DNA of 64,000 nt from Gracilibacillus ureilyticus (lineage in GTDB: Bacteria > Bacillota > Bacilli > Bacillales > Amphibacillaceae). Shown here piece by piece: positions 25,870 through 35,426 of the stretch (positions are counted from its first letter, which is position 1; each line of letters opens with the position of its first letter). The notes below the pieces were generated by a model. It saw only the letters and a list, made by a program, of their open reading frames with translations, did not search any database and had not been told where the DNA came from. The position numbers and the translations under genes are program-made. The DNA lies in the NCBI RefSeq assembly GCF_900111195.1, contig NZ_FOGL01000019.1, positions 24,170 to 88,169 on the forward strand. The letters run 5' to 3'.

Positions 25870-26352
25870 ATGTTTATTTCTTTGTCAGAAACTTTTCAAA
25901 GAAAAAGAGATGAAATGTTTGAAAGTGCTAAAAATACTCCATTAACTTCTAAAATAACCGTTAACCATAGTCAACAGTTAGATCATTTTATTAATCACTT
26001 CCAAAGCAAGAGACATTCGGAGATTTACATTGCAGAAATGCTGGATAATCAAACCCTGACCGTAAAGCTAAAAGGTCAGTTAGATATCAATACTTCAAGC
26101 AACCTAACTAACTATATCGACCAAAATAAACATCAATGGCTCAATGTAGAAAAACTGTACATTGATATACTGGATTTACATTTCTTTGATACAAGTGGAA
26201 TAAAAAGTATCGTTTCATTTATGGAGGAAATGAAAACTAAATCAATCAGCATTTCCCTTATTACTACGAAAAGAGCATTTGAGATTCTGGATTTAATGGG
26301 TGTCACGGAAGTTTTTGATGATTGTAATGATAAGACCTTTCATACTATTTAA
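25870..26352 (+). CDS. STAS-domain protein (anti-sigma-factor antagonist type)
   Basis: A 160-residue protein with a variable N-terminus and a STAS domain from about residue 60 to the end: LTVKLKGQLDINTSSNL and YIDILDLHFFDTSGIKSIVSFM. Serine 109 in DTSGI is at the position phosphorylated in SpoIIAA and RsbV. Such proteins release a sigma factor from its anti-sigma partner, or relay stress signals as RsbR-type scaffolds. No kinase or sigma gene is adjacent, so the target is unknown. Strong AAAAGGAG site; alone on its transcript. Confidence 0.85.
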   Translation: MFISLSETFQRKRDEMFESAKNTPLTSKITVNHSQQLDHFINHFQSKRHSEIYIAEMLDNQTLTVKLKGQLDINTSSNLTNYIDQNKHQWLNVEKLYIDILDLHFFDTSGIKSIVSFMEEMKTKSISISLITTKRAFEILDLMGVTEVFDDCNDKTFHTI

Positions 26353-26608
26353 ACGCTAAATGGAATGTTGGGTCTTTTTTTCTTCTTTAAAAGGGATTGT
26401 TGCCCCATCGTAATTTAAAATGAGCCTTCCCAAGAGATCCCTCCTCCAATCTCCAGCCATATATGCAACGTCTGCCTGTATGTTTGTCCCCAAAAGATGA
26501 CAATTTTTCTCCACCAGTAATCAGGCTTTTCCATCTTAAATGAACAAAACAACAACCAAGAAGAGCAGCCTCACCTGATAGGCATAGGAGACTGCTCTCA
26601 TATATATG

Positions 26609-29197
26609 TTAAATAGATTCTTGTTTCAGGCCGTCCATAATATTTTCTTTCTTTATTTTTTTGATCGAATAGATCATTGTTGCTCCAACTATTACAAAGA
26701 TACTGATAATAACAAATAGAATACTCATCCAAGGTAACATAAATCCATATTCAAATGTACTTAGAAAAGCATTATACATTAGGACAATAATTATAACACT
26801 TAACGGTAAGCCGTATAACAGTGCTTTTATCCCATAGAATATACTTTCGTAGTAAATCATCTGATCAAAACTTTTCGGAGTCATTCCTACAGACTTTAAC
26901 ATGGCAAATTCCCGCTTACGTAATGCCACACTTGTAGAAATCGTATTAAATATATTAGCGATCGAAATTGCAGAAATTAATACAATAAAACCATAAACAA
27001 ACACAGCCATAAATAATAACAATCGCTGTTCATCTTCTTTTTGTTGAACAACATTGTAATAGGATATACCAGAAGTCTTAAGTTCGTTTATTTCCTCCAC
27101 AGTTTTATCAGGATCAGAACTATTCAAAAATAATGTTTCCTCTACTAAATGCTCTGCACTTTCAGCTAATTCATTGAATATTTGTTCAGGCACTACTACG
27201 TCTACTCCTCCAGTATGAGCTGTATACATTCCCATTGGGATTTGGTCGGTTAATGCTCCCGTTTCTATAGTGCCTAGTGGTAATTCCTTGTCTGTTTCAT
27301 AATCCGTTGCAAATAAACTAAGTTCATCACCTAACTCTTGGTGAATGGAATTTGCATGAATAAATCGGCCGGTTTCTGGATCTCTATAAGTAATTTCATC
27401 TATAATAATTGCTTTTGGGTTAGATGGATCCATGAACTCTTCAGGATCAGCTCCAATTTTCTTAGCGTAGGCTGAGAAGCTCTTGTGATCATATCCATAA
27501 AAATTCACATAGTAAGGATATTTCCCATCCTTTAAGGCTTCATTATAATATGGATCTTGTTTCAATCTTTCATTAATCTTATCCTCATCTACCCAAGTAC
27601 TAACTTGCAGAAAATCTACCATACTATATTCTGTAACAGTTTCTAATTTGGTAAAAGGATCTAAGTCTACATCAGTTAAATTATTGGAATTGCCGCCAAG
27701 TTTGAAGTCGAAATTAATATTCTCCATTGACATCTCAAATGATTTCTCTAAGTTATCAGTAAAGTAAGATATTGAAATAAATAAAACAATACTGATTACT
27801 AAAGAAAATAAAGTTGCTCTATAACGTTTCTTGTTCCGTTTTAAATTCTTCAATCCTATTTCTGCTTCAATTCCAAAAAGTTTGCGAGTTAATTTTGATG
27901 TTTTTACTGATTTTCCGCTCAACTTCACATCATTGGATTGTCTTATGGCATCAATTGCAGAAATTCTTGAAGCTATTATGGCAGGTTTATATGTGGAAAT
28001 GAATATCGTAACAGCTGATATAATTACTGAAGTAATAATGGACCAAGGAGTCAATACAACATACAAATTCTCCGACACACCTAAGGATTCTTCAATAATA
28101 ATAACAGAATTAATAAACCAGAATGTTAAAGCTATTCCACAAACCCCAGCAATTATACCTAAAGGAATACTAATTGATCCGACAACTGCACCTTCAAAAA
28201 ATACTGAATTCCGTTTTTGTTTCTTTGTTGCACCAATACTGGAAAGCATACCTAGATGGCGCGAGCGTTCAGAAACACTTATTGCAAATGCATTATATAT
28301 TAATGAAATAGATCCAATCATTATAACTAGTATGATAATACCAAAAAGAGAAAAAAGTGTAATCGCTAAATCCATATTCTTTGTTAAGCCATAATATCTC
28401 AGCAGCTCATTATTATACGTTACTTCTTCTCTATTCAGTTGTTCCATGATGTTTTCTGCATTTTTAAATAATGAAAAATTAACATCTTTAAAAGTAACAT
28501 GTGCGTTCACACTTCCAGCCGCTGATAGCCGTTCCATATCCAAATAACTGATCGCGGTATACCCTGGTGACCATGATATATCCCAATTAGATTGTTCAAT
28601 GATACCAACAACTGTAAATGTCCTTGTCTCTTCCTTTTTCCATTCCTCAATTATTTGGCCTTCCAACACTTGTAATTCATCCGATTGACCCAGTTGCACT
28701 TTAGTATCAGCATCATAGCGTTGGCCTATATCCATTGTAATTTGATCACCGATTTCTATGACAACTTCTGTATCTCGCCATAATTCATTTGAGATAATAA
28801 TTTCATTGGGCGAATTTGGTAATCTGCCACCTTTGAGTGTGATCGGAAATTGTGCCAATCCATTATCATTTATTTGCTGAATAAAGAGATAAGGCTTATT
28901 TGGATTATGAGCCCCTTCTAATTTTGCGTATCCTAATTTACTGATCAAACTTATTTCATCTACCGAATGGTCGCTACTGATAATATCAATATCCTCTTCG
29001 GAAACCGCTCGATATAATGCATGCCACTCACCATTATCAGCAATCGATTGCCGCTTCATTAAGTCAAGAAAGGACACACCTAAAGTAGTCACGGCTGTAA
29101 TCATAGCGACAGAAATAATAATACCAATTATTGTTACTAATGTGCGTTTGCGATTTTGTTTTAAGTGCCTTATGGTTAGTTTATTAATAATATTCAT
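26609..29197 (-). CDS. ABC transporter permease with two FtsX-like domains
   Basis: An 862-residue membrane protein: one helix at residues about 18-40, an extracytoplasmic MacB-type domain, three helices between about 280 and 410 (first FtsX domain), a helix near 455-475, a second large outer domain, and three helices between about 750 and 850 (second FtsX domain). This architecture belongs to peptide-antibiotic or lipoprotein-type exporters paired with LolD-like ATPases. Its start overlaps the ATPase gene by 4 bases. With the two-component genes upstream it likely forms a cell-envelope stress detoxification module, similar in logic to Bce-type systems although the permease fold differs. Confidence 0.9.
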   Translation of the reverse strand: MNIINKLTIRHLKQNRKRTLVTIIGIIISVAMITAVTTLGVSFLDLMKRQSIADNGEWHALYRAVSEEDIDIISSDHSVDEISLISKLGYAKLEGAHNPNKPYLFIQQINDNGLAQFPITLKGGRLPNSPNEIIISNELWRDTEVVIEIGDQITMDIGQRYDADTKVQLGQSDELQVLEGQIIEEWKKEETRTFTVVGIIEQSNWDISWSPGYTAISYLDMERLSAAGSVNAHVTFKDVNFSLFKNAENIMEQLNREEVTYNNELLRYYGLTKNMDLAITLFSLFGIIILVIMIGSISLIYNAFAISVSERSRHLGMLSSIGATKKQKRNSVFFEGAVVGSISIPLGIIAGVCGIALTFWFINSVIIIEESLGVSENLYVVLTPWSIITSVIISAVTIFISTYKPAIIASRISAIDAIRQSNDVKLSGKSVKTSKLTRKLFGIEAEIGLKNLKRNKKRYRATLFSLVISIVLFISISYFTDNLEKSFEMSMENINFDFKLGGNSNNLTDVDLDPFTKLETVTEYSMVDFLQVSTWVDEDKINERLKQDPYYNEALKDGKYPYYVNFYGYDHKSFSAYAKKIGADPEEFMDPSNPKAIIIDEITYRDPETGRFIHANSIHQELGDELSLFATDYETDKELPLGTIETGALTDQIPMGMYTAHTGGVDVVVPEQIFNELAESAEHLVEETLFLNSSDPDKTVEEINELKTSGISYYNVVQQKEDEQRLLLFMAVFVYGFIVLISAISIANIFNTISTSVALRKREFAMLKSVGMTPKSFDQMIYYESIFYGIKALLYGLPLSVIIIVLMYNAFLSTFEYGFMLPWMSILFVIISIFVIVGATMIYSIKKIKKENIMDGLKQESI

Positions 29198-29877
29198 GGA
29201 CGAATCACCTCGTCTTTGGCGATTTTCCCATCTTCGATTGAAATGACACGGTCTGCCTGTAATGCAATTCTTTCATCATGAGTGATAATTATTAAAGTCT
29301 GATTGTACATTTTATTAAACAATTTTAACAGTTCAATAATTTCTTTACTATTTTTGCTATCTAAGTTACCGGTCGGTTCATCTGCAAGCATAATTGCAGG
29401 ATTACTAATTAAAGCACGACCAATAGAGACACGCTGCTGCTGTCCTCCCGATAATTGATTTGGCAAGTGCTCTAATCGTTTTTCCAACCCTAATTTACCA
29501 ATGATATCGCGGAACTGCTTTTTATCCACTTTATGTTGGTCGAGCAGGAGAGGTAAAGTGATATTCTCTTCAACTGTTAATACCGGAAGTAAATTATAGA
29601 ATTGGTAAATTAATCCTATTTGTCTGCGTCTGAAAATAGCAAGCTGGGTTTCATTTAGTTGATTTATATCTGTGTTTTCTACTAAGACCTGTCCACTCGT
29701 TGGACGATCCACTCCTCCTAGTAAATGAAGTAAAGTAGATTTTCCAGATCCCGATGGACCGATAATTGCAACAAACTCCCCTTTATTGACAGAAAAAGAG
29801 ACATTATCCAGTGCTTTCACTGCGGTCGCACCTTTACCGTAAGATTTAGACAGATTGTTAATTTGTAATATAGTCAT
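29194..29877 (-). CDS. ABC transporter ATP-binding protein (LolD/MacB type)
   Basis: A 227-residue ATPase with Walker A GPSGSGKST (residues 40-48), Q-loop LIYQFYNLLP, signature LSGGQQQR, Walker B IMLADEP and the switch histidine in THD. The LLPVLTVEEN segment after the Q-loop is typical for ATPases serving FtsX-type permeases. It powers the 862-residue permease encoded directly downstream, with which it overlaps by 4 bases. The histidine kinase gene ends 90 bases upstream, so the four genes may be one transcript. Confidence 0.94.
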   Translation of the reverse strand: MTILQINNLSKSYGKGATAVKALDNVSFSVNKGEFVAIIGPSGSGKSTLLHLLGGVDRPTSGQVLVENTDINQLNETQLAIFRRRQIGLIYQFYNLLPVLTVEENITLPLLLDQHKVDKKQFRDIIGKLGLEKRLEHLPNQLSGGQQQRVSIGRALISNPAIMLADEPTGNLDSKNSKEIIELLKLFNKMYNQTLIIITHDERIALQADRVISIEDGKIAKDEVIRP

Positions 29878-29966
29878 GAATATTCCTCCACAAATTTAAT
29901 TATCTATAGTTTATCTGTCTAAAATGACTGCCAAGTGACTATAAAGTGACAATATTGTCATATAAC

Positions 29967-30971
29967 TTAAATTATTGCATGATAGAATTTGAGGTGGAAT
30001 TGTGTGCCCGCTCCTTGCAGGCTGTAGACTTCGATATCACCTTGCTGATTTGTCACAATACTGTACGCCATTGCTAATCCAATCCCAACGCTGTCGTCAC
30101 TGCCGTCTTCCCCTTTGTAGAAACGTTTAAAGATATAAGGTAAATCTTTTTTGTTAATACCTTTTCCATTATCCTCAATAGTAATTAAGGTATAAAGCGT
30201 ATTCTCTTTAAATGAAATAGTGATGGTTCCTCTCTCACCGGTATGTTCCACACAGTTTTTTAAAATATTGATAACGGCTTCTTTTGTCCAATTAAAGTCG
30301 CCCGTAATCATTACATTCGAATCACCATCTATTTGTAAACTTTGATTTTTTATGTCCATTGGAATAATAACAGATTCAACCGCTTTGTTTAATAGTTCAC
30401 TAACTTGATAAGGTTCCTTTTTAAAATGAACAACTCCTGCATCTATTTTAGCTAACTTCAGTAAAGTGCTAACGAGCCATTCCATCCGTTCTAATTGACT
30501 TTGGATGTTATGGATGAATTCCATTCTTTTCACTTCTTTTAATTTGGGATCACCCAGTAGATCTGCCATGACCATCATGGAAGTTAGCGGAGTTTTTATC
30601 TGGTGTGAAATATCTGAAATTGCATTGTTTAGTTTTACTTTTTCCTGTTCAAGCATTTTATTCTGTTCGGCCAATTTCAATGTAACTTTGTATATTTCAT
30701 TCTGGAGAATACTAAGTTCGCCCTCGCGGTTATCCCGAATATCAAGACTGTATTCTCCACTATTTATTTTTCTTAAATTAGATGACAACTGACTAATTTT
30801 ATCGTATCGATAATAAGTGTAAAAGAGATACTGCACCAACAAAACAGAGAAAGTTATCACAACAAACCAGACAACTTGGATGGAGAAGAATATTGCTGCT
30901 GTCGTTGTTGTCAAGGTTCCAATCATTATAAAACCTAATAGGAAATAAGCAATCTCTTTATTTCGTAACAC
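29967..30971 (-). CDS. Sensor histidine kinase with two membrane helices
   Basis: A 334-residue kinase. Two helices (about residues 8-28 and 33-52) separated by almost no loop mark an intramembrane-sensing type. A HAMP-like segment follows, then the dimerisation domain with phospho-acceptor histidine 123 (SDISHQIKTPLTSM) and a HATPase domain with N-box NILKNCVEH and glycine boxes DNGKGI and GIGLAMAYSI. It phosphorylates the regulator encoded upstream, whose gene end it overlaps by 14 bases. The absence of an outer sensor domain suggests that the adjacent ABC transporter does the sensing. Confidence 0.93.
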   Translation of the reverse strand: MLRNKEIAYFLLGFIMIGTLTTTTAAIFFSIQVVWFVVITFSVLLVQYLFYTYYRYDKISQLSSNLRKINSGEYSLDIRDNREGELSILQNEIYKVTLKLAEQNKMLEQEKVKLNNAISDISHQIKTPLTSMMVMADLLGDPKLKEVKRMEFIHNIQSQLERMEWLVSTLLKLAKIDAGVVHFKKEPYQVSELLNKAVESVIIPMDIKNQSLQIDGDSNVMITGDFNWTKEAVINILKNCVEHTGERGTITISFKENTLYTLITIEDNGKGINKKDLPYIFKRFYKGEDGSDDSVGIGLAMAYSIVTNQQGDIEVYSLQGAGTQFHLKFYHAII

Positions 30972-31656
30972 GTAATTCCTCCATTCTATATCCCATGCCT
31001 CTTACTGTTGTTATGATTGTCGGTTTCTGTGGCTGTTCTTCTAATTTCTCTCTTAACCTTTTAATATATACCGTTAATGTATTGTCATTAACAAATTCAC
31101 CAGCAATATCCCAAATCCGTTCCAGCAACTGGTCTCTAGTTAAAATTTGGCCAATATGATTTGCAAAAATTAAGAGTAACCGGTACTCCAATGCTGTTAA
31201 AAGCACTTCCTCTCCACTCTTAAATACTTTGCCTTCTGATTTGTTTATTTTAATATTCTGACACGTAATCACCGATCTTTCATTTGGTGATTTTTGATAT
31301 CTTCTGGCAACTGATTTTATCCTTGACAGCAATTCCCTAATCCGAAAAGGTTTCGTAATATAATCATCCGCCCCCATGTCTAATCCCATTACAACATTTA
31401 CTTCATCATCAAGAGCTGTTAAAAAGATAACTGGTTTATCACTTAATTGCTTCACTTTTTGGCACAAATCATAACCACTGCCATCAGGTAATGACAAATC
31501 AAATAAAAATAAATCAATTTGATTTATCTTTTCACGGATGGTCATTTCCGCTAAACCAGCCTGATGACAGACGATGGTCTCACAACCATCCTGTTGCAAG
31601 GAAAATTCCAATCCTGAAGCAATTGTTTTATCATCTTCAACCACCATTATTCTCAT
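30958..31656 (-). CDS. OmpR-family response regulator
   Basis: A 232-residue two-domain regulator. The receiver has acidic residues D8 and D9, phospho-acceptor aspartate 53 (LFLFDLSLPDG) and the lysine in YITKPF; the C-terminus is a winged helix (LTALEYRLLLIFANHIGQILTRDQLLERIW, TVYIKRLREKL, VRGMGYRM). It should bind direct repeats upstream of the ABC genes and activate them. The ATG preceded by GAGGTG is chosen over a TTG six codons earlier. It is the first gene of the RR-HK-ATPase-permease set. Confidence 0.94.
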   Translation of the reverse strand: MRIMVVEDDKTIASGLEFSLQQDGCETIVCHQAGLAEMTIREKINQIDLFLFDLSLPDGSGYDLCQKVKQLSDKPVIFLTALDDEVNVVMGLDMGADDYITKPFRIRELLSRIKSVARRYQKSPNERSVITCQNIKINKSEGKVFKSGEEVLLTALEYRLLLIFANHIGQILTRDQLLERIWDIAGEFVNDNTLTVYIKRLREKLEEQPQKPTIITTVRGMGYRMEELRVTK

Positions 31657-31700
31657 TGATAACACCTCACTCAAATTACTGATAAATTAAGACTATAACG

Positions 31701-31738
31701 AAAAGGAAGCTTTCGCAAGTTACGAAAGCTTCCTTTTT
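31701..31738 (-). terminator. Terminator between the DHA2 pump and the response regulator
   Basis: A perfect 15-bp stem (AAAAGGAAGCTTTCG and complement) with a 7-base loop, 8 bases beyond the stop of the MFS gene. It ends in a T-run when read on either strand, but its position suits the MFS gene. Confidence 0.9.
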
Positions 31739-31746
31739 AAAAACCC

Positions 31747-33270
31747 CTATTTCTCTGTAGCAAGATTGACTGCAGAGATTTCTTCTTTCTTCTGTTCATA
31801 ATGTGGCTTCACTCTCTTAATAAAAAATGCGAGAATTAATGCGACTACAGCGATTAGTGTAGATATAAGGAAAGAGAAATTAATACCGTTAAGCATTGCT
31901 TCATTTAAGATCTCTGGCGGCACTACTAATTCACCATCAGGCCCTGCCTGTCCTGCACCCATTGTAGTAGCAGCTTCTGTCAATAATTCTTCTGTCTTAC
32001 TTTCTGTGCGGTTATTCATCACAGTGATCAATAGAGCTGAGCCAATCGCACCAGACACTTGCTGTAATGTATTATTCATTGCAGTACCGTGTGGATTGTT
32101 TATTGCAGGCAGCTGGTTTAATCCGTTTGTCATCACTGGCATCATAACCATTGACATACCGAACATCCGGAATGTATACAGGATAACTAAAGTGGAATAC
32201 GATGTATCCATTCCAATTCTGCTAAAGAAATAAGATGTAATTACAGTAATTGTTAATCCGATTACCGCAAGGCTTCTGGCTCCATATTTATCGAACAACT
32301 TTCCGGTAATTGGTGACATAATCCCCATTACAATCGCTCCTGGAAGCATAAGCAAACCTGATTCCATTGGAGATATCCCTCTAATGGTTTGCACATATAT
32401 CGGCATAAGAATCATTGCCGAAAACATTGCTATTGCGATGACGATTGAAATTGCCGATGATAAAGCAAACATTGGATATTTGTAAATTCTGAACTCTAAC
32501 ATTGGCTCATCCATTTGCAGTTGGCGAAGAATAAATGTGATCAATGCAATTGCTCCAACAATAATCGTTCCATAAACATATGGATCGTCCCACCCATTTT
32601 CTCCTGCTGTACTAAATCCATAAAGCAATCCACCAAATCCTATACTTGACAGGACAAGTGAGAATATATCAAGCTTGATCGCACGTTGCGGTGTAACGTC
32701 TTTCAATTTAAATATAGCTAGAATTAACGTTAACACAGCAATAGGTAACACAATATCAAATAACATTCTCCAGCTATAATGCTCGACTAACCACCCCGAA
32801 AGTGTCGGACCAATCGCAGGTGCTGTTATCATGACAATACCAAACATCCCCATCGCTGTCCCACGTTTTTCAACTGGAAATGCCGCTAACATTACATTCA
32901 TTAAAAGTGGCATCATTATTGCTGATCCTGATGCCTGAATCATTCTTGCAGCCAATAAAACACTAAAAGCTGGTGCAAGACTAGCTAGTAATGTCCCTGC
33001 AGTGAATAATGCCATTGCTGTTATAAATAACTTTTTATCAGAAAATCGCTGAATAAAAAAGGCACTAGCAGGGATCAGAATACCATTTACTAACATATAT
33101 CCAGTAGAAAGCCATTGAACCGCTACTGGTTTCACTTCAAAATCTTCCATTATGGACGGGAGAGCAACATTTAACAGAGTTTCGTTTAATAATGCTACAA
33201 AAGCTCCGATGAACAAAATCGCAATCATTCCATAAGGCGGTTTTGTTTGTAAATTTTTATTATTGGACAT
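31747..33270 (-). CDS. DHA2-family multidrug efflux MFS transporter (EmrB/QacA type)
   Basis: A 507-residue transporter with about 14 membrane segments. Motif A variants (FIQRFSDKKLFITAMALFTAGTLLA, LFDKYGARSLAVIG) and motif C (GIVMITAPAIGPTLSGWL) identify the drug:H+ antiporter family 2. It likely exports lipophilic or cationic drugs using the proton gradient, and resembles LmrB/MdtP of Bacillus. The gene diverges from a TetR-family regulator 150 bases away, which probably represses it. Two copies of TAGTCTAT occur in the shared promoter region, too short to call an operator with confidence. Confidence 0.92.
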   Translation of the reverse strand: MSNNKNLQTKPPYGMIAILFIGAFVALLNETLLNVALPSIMEDFEVKPVAVQWLSTGYMLVNGILIPASAFFIQRFSDKKLFITAMALFTAGTLLASLAPAFSVLLAARMIQASGSAIMMPLLMNVMLAAFPVEKRGTAMGMFGIVMITAPAIGPTLSGWLVEHYSWRMLFDIVLPIAVLTLILAIFKLKDVTPQRAIKLDIFSLVLSSIGFGGLLYGFSTAGENGWDDPYVYGTIIVGAIALITFILRQLQMDEPMLEFRIYKYPMFALSSAISIVIAIAMFSAMILMPIYVQTIRGISPMESGLLMLPGAIVMGIMSPITGKLFDKYGARSLAVIGLTITVITSYFFSRIGMDTSYSTLVILYTFRMFGMSMVMMPVMTNGLNQLPAINNPHGTAMNNTLQQVSGAIGSALLITVMNNRTESKTEELLTEAATTMGAGQAGPDGELVVPPEILNEAMLNGINFSFLISTLIAVVALILAFFIKRVKPHYEQKKEEISAVNLATEK

Positions 33271-33422
33271 GTAGTCTATAACCTTCTTTCACTAAATTAC
33301 TAAAGCACTTAAATATTTTATACCGATAGTCTATTTATTTCAACTATTATTTTAAAAGGTTTGAAAAATCCTAATATATCAGTTATCATTTAACTATACT
33401 TACGTTATAGAAGGATGAGTCA

Positions 33423-34295
33423 ATGAGTGATAAAAGAGAAGATATTATTAAAGCGGCCCATAAATTATTTGTTAATAAAGGGTTCGCAAAAACGTCCATT
33501 CAGGATATTTTAAATGAGGCAAATATTGCTAAAGGAACATTTTATAATTATTTTGATTCCAAAAAAGACTGCCTATTAGCAATATTGAATTACATTAATG
33601 AAGAAGTTGAAAAGAAACGATATGATTTAGCAAAAGGAAAGCAATTGGATGACGAAGAAGTTTTCATCCAGCAGATTGCTGTAAAGATGGATATAAATAA
33701 GCAGCATAATATGTTCACTGTATTTGAGACAGTATCTTTATCTGAGGATGAAACCTTAAAGAAATATATGATATCGAGACATAAAGAGGAATTAGTCTGG
33801 ATTTCCAGAAGATTAGAAGCCATTTATCCACAAGAAGCCGAGTCCATTACCATCGACCATGCTGTCATGCTGATCGGAATTACTCATCATATGAGCCATG
33901 CATCGAAGTTATTAGGGGCAGAGCCTGTTTCTACATTGTCGATTATCACCTTCGCGCTTAACAGATTAAAATCGATGATCCAATCACAAATTGATCAATC
34001 GGAAGTATTCCTGCATAAAAAGTGGCTTACTCTTCCAATAAATGAAAACAAAGTTGAAAAAAGTCATGTCTTTTCTACTATAGATCAACTCATCAATGAG
34101 GTTGACGGTCATGTAGACACAAAGTATATCCAGTCTCTCCAATTCCTGAAAGAAGAGCTGGAAGCCAAAGAGCCAAGGATCTTCTTAATTGATAGCATCT
34201 TTACATCCTTAATAGTGGTTTTCCAACACAAGAAGTGGGAGCATAAAGTTAACTTATTAAGAAATATGGTTGACAGCTTAACGAAGAAGAAGTGA
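33423..34295 (+). CDS. TetR-family transcriptional regulator
   Basis: A 290-residue regulator, longer than the usual 190-220. Residues about 5-52 carry the TetR helix-turn-helix (IIKAAHKLFVNKGFAKTSIQDILNEANIAKGTFYNYFDSKKDCL). The rest is a helical ligand-binding region with an extra C-terminal helical part. It diverges from the DHA2 efflux gene and most likely represses it until a drug binds. An ATG behind AAGGATG is used, and a strong terminator follows. Confidence 0.9.
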   Translation: MSDKREDIIKAAHKLFVNKGFAKTSIQDILNEANIAKGTFYNYFDSKKDCLLAILNYINEEVEKKRYDLAKGKQLDDEEVFIQQIAVKMDINKQHNMFTVFETVSLSEDETLKKYMISRHKEELVWISRRLEAIYPQEAESITIDHAVMLIGITHHMSHASKLLGAEPVSTLSIITFALNRLKSMIQSQIDQSEVFLHKKWLTLPINENKVEKSHVFSTIDQLINEVDGHVDTKYIQSLQFLKEELEAKEPRIFLIDSIFTSLIVVFQHKKWEHKVNLLRNMVDSLTKKK

Positions 34296-34326
34296 AAAGG
34301 ATAAACCCTTTCACTTCTCCTTTTTT
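34289..34326 (+). terminator. Terminator of the TetR gene
   Basis: Stem GAAGTGAAAAGG against CCCTTTCACTTC with a short loop, then a T-run; it overlaps the stop codon of the TetR gene. Confidence 0.88.
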
Positions 34327-34363
34327 CATCATCTACTACATTTATGATATACAGGTGATCGGT

Positions 34364-35131
34364 TTATTGTGATATTGTAAACGCCTGCTGTCCCATCTGA
34401 ATCCATGCCTCTTCAAAATCTTTACGATCGACTGCTTTGTTTTTATTGGATGATAGCGGATCATTTACATATACATTTTCTTCATCATAACCCGTAATTA
34501 CTGCACTATGGTGCTGATAGGTTACCTGCATAGGTCCTAATTCTGTTTGCCATGTCATGAACTGTTCCGGACCCAATTCTCGGAATTTAGCATTGGTAAT
34601 CACCCATACCGGCCTGTTATCTCTTATAGCTTCATATAATTCTTCAGGTTCTTTATTTGTCAAATCAATAATACGTTCATCCGAGACATATTCTTTCGCT
34701 AATTCCAGAATTGGTTCAATATACACACCGAGCCCAGGCTGGCTGAATGTTTCCATATTGCCAACAAACCCTTCATGCATATTTCCTCTAATCCCGTTGA
34801 CTTGAAAAGCTTCATATTGGATGTTCTTTGCTAACTCCATTTTATCTGTGTTAATATCATAATAGTTTAACAGCATTGCTAAACTAGTTACCTCACATCC
34901 GCGCATTAATTCCGGCAATTGAGAAATGTGAGGAACATCTAACATATAACTCTCTTTTTCTACAAAATCCGCAACAAAACTGCCAGTTTTTTCAGTCAAA
35001 CTAACGCTAGACGGTTTATTGAATGATACCGTCTTTACTTTTTCATTTTTGGTTTCTTTTGTCAGTTCAAAACCTCCAATTGCAAATACACTGAGCAAAC
35101 TAACAATTGCTAATCTTTTTTTTCCATCCAT
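34364..35131 (-). CDS. C39-like cysteine peptidase (YvpB-type)
   Basis: A 255-residue exported protein: a signal peptide or membrane anchor at residues about 5-22 and a papain-like peptidase_C39_2 domain from residue 62. Catalytic cysteine 79 lies in MRGCEVTSLAM, the histidine is in QHHSAVITGYD (residue 208) and the third position is in VYVNDP. Members act outside the cell on unknown peptide or wall substrates. It resembles YvpB of B. subtilis. Single gene between convergent and co-directional units; ATG behind AAGAAGG. Confidence 0.85.
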   Translation of the reverse strand: MDGKKRLAIVSLLSVFAIGGFELTKETKNEKVKTVSFNKPSSVSLTEKTGSFVADFVEKESYMLDVPHISQLPELMRGCEVTSLAMLLNYYDINTDKMELAKNIQYEAFQVNGIRGNMHEGFVGNMETFSQPGLGVYIEPILELAKEYVSDERIIDLTNKEPEELYEAIRDNRPVWVITNAKFRELGPEQFMTWQTELGPMQVTYQHHSAVITGYDEENVYVNDPLSSNKNKAVDRKDFEEAWIQMGQQAFTISQ

Positions 35132-35426
35132 AATTAGCCTACCTTCTTTATAATGATATACTAGGTTAATTTTTATCTTATAATTATTATAATATAAGTT
35201 AATGATGTCAGGAAGATGTCAAAAAAGAAAAAATGAGTATATTTTATTAAAAGATATTGATGAAAAGTCACATCACTATAATTTCGATAAGAATTGATCG
35301 AAAAAAAACGGATGAATCAACTATCAACAATTCATTGAACTACCCGCATGCTCTAAATCCTCTCCGCATCCATTCGTAATAGAAAAACCAACCGCCTATA
35401 TAGACAGCCAGTTTCCACATTACAGC

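Noticed and set aside
27831..28394. Open frame of 187 codons opposite the ABC permease gene
   Set aside because: It lies antisense within the strongly supported permease frame and shows no family features.
33271..33333. Two TAGTCTAT repeats as TetR operator
   Set aside because: Eight-base direct repeats in AT-rich DNA are too short and not palindromic.
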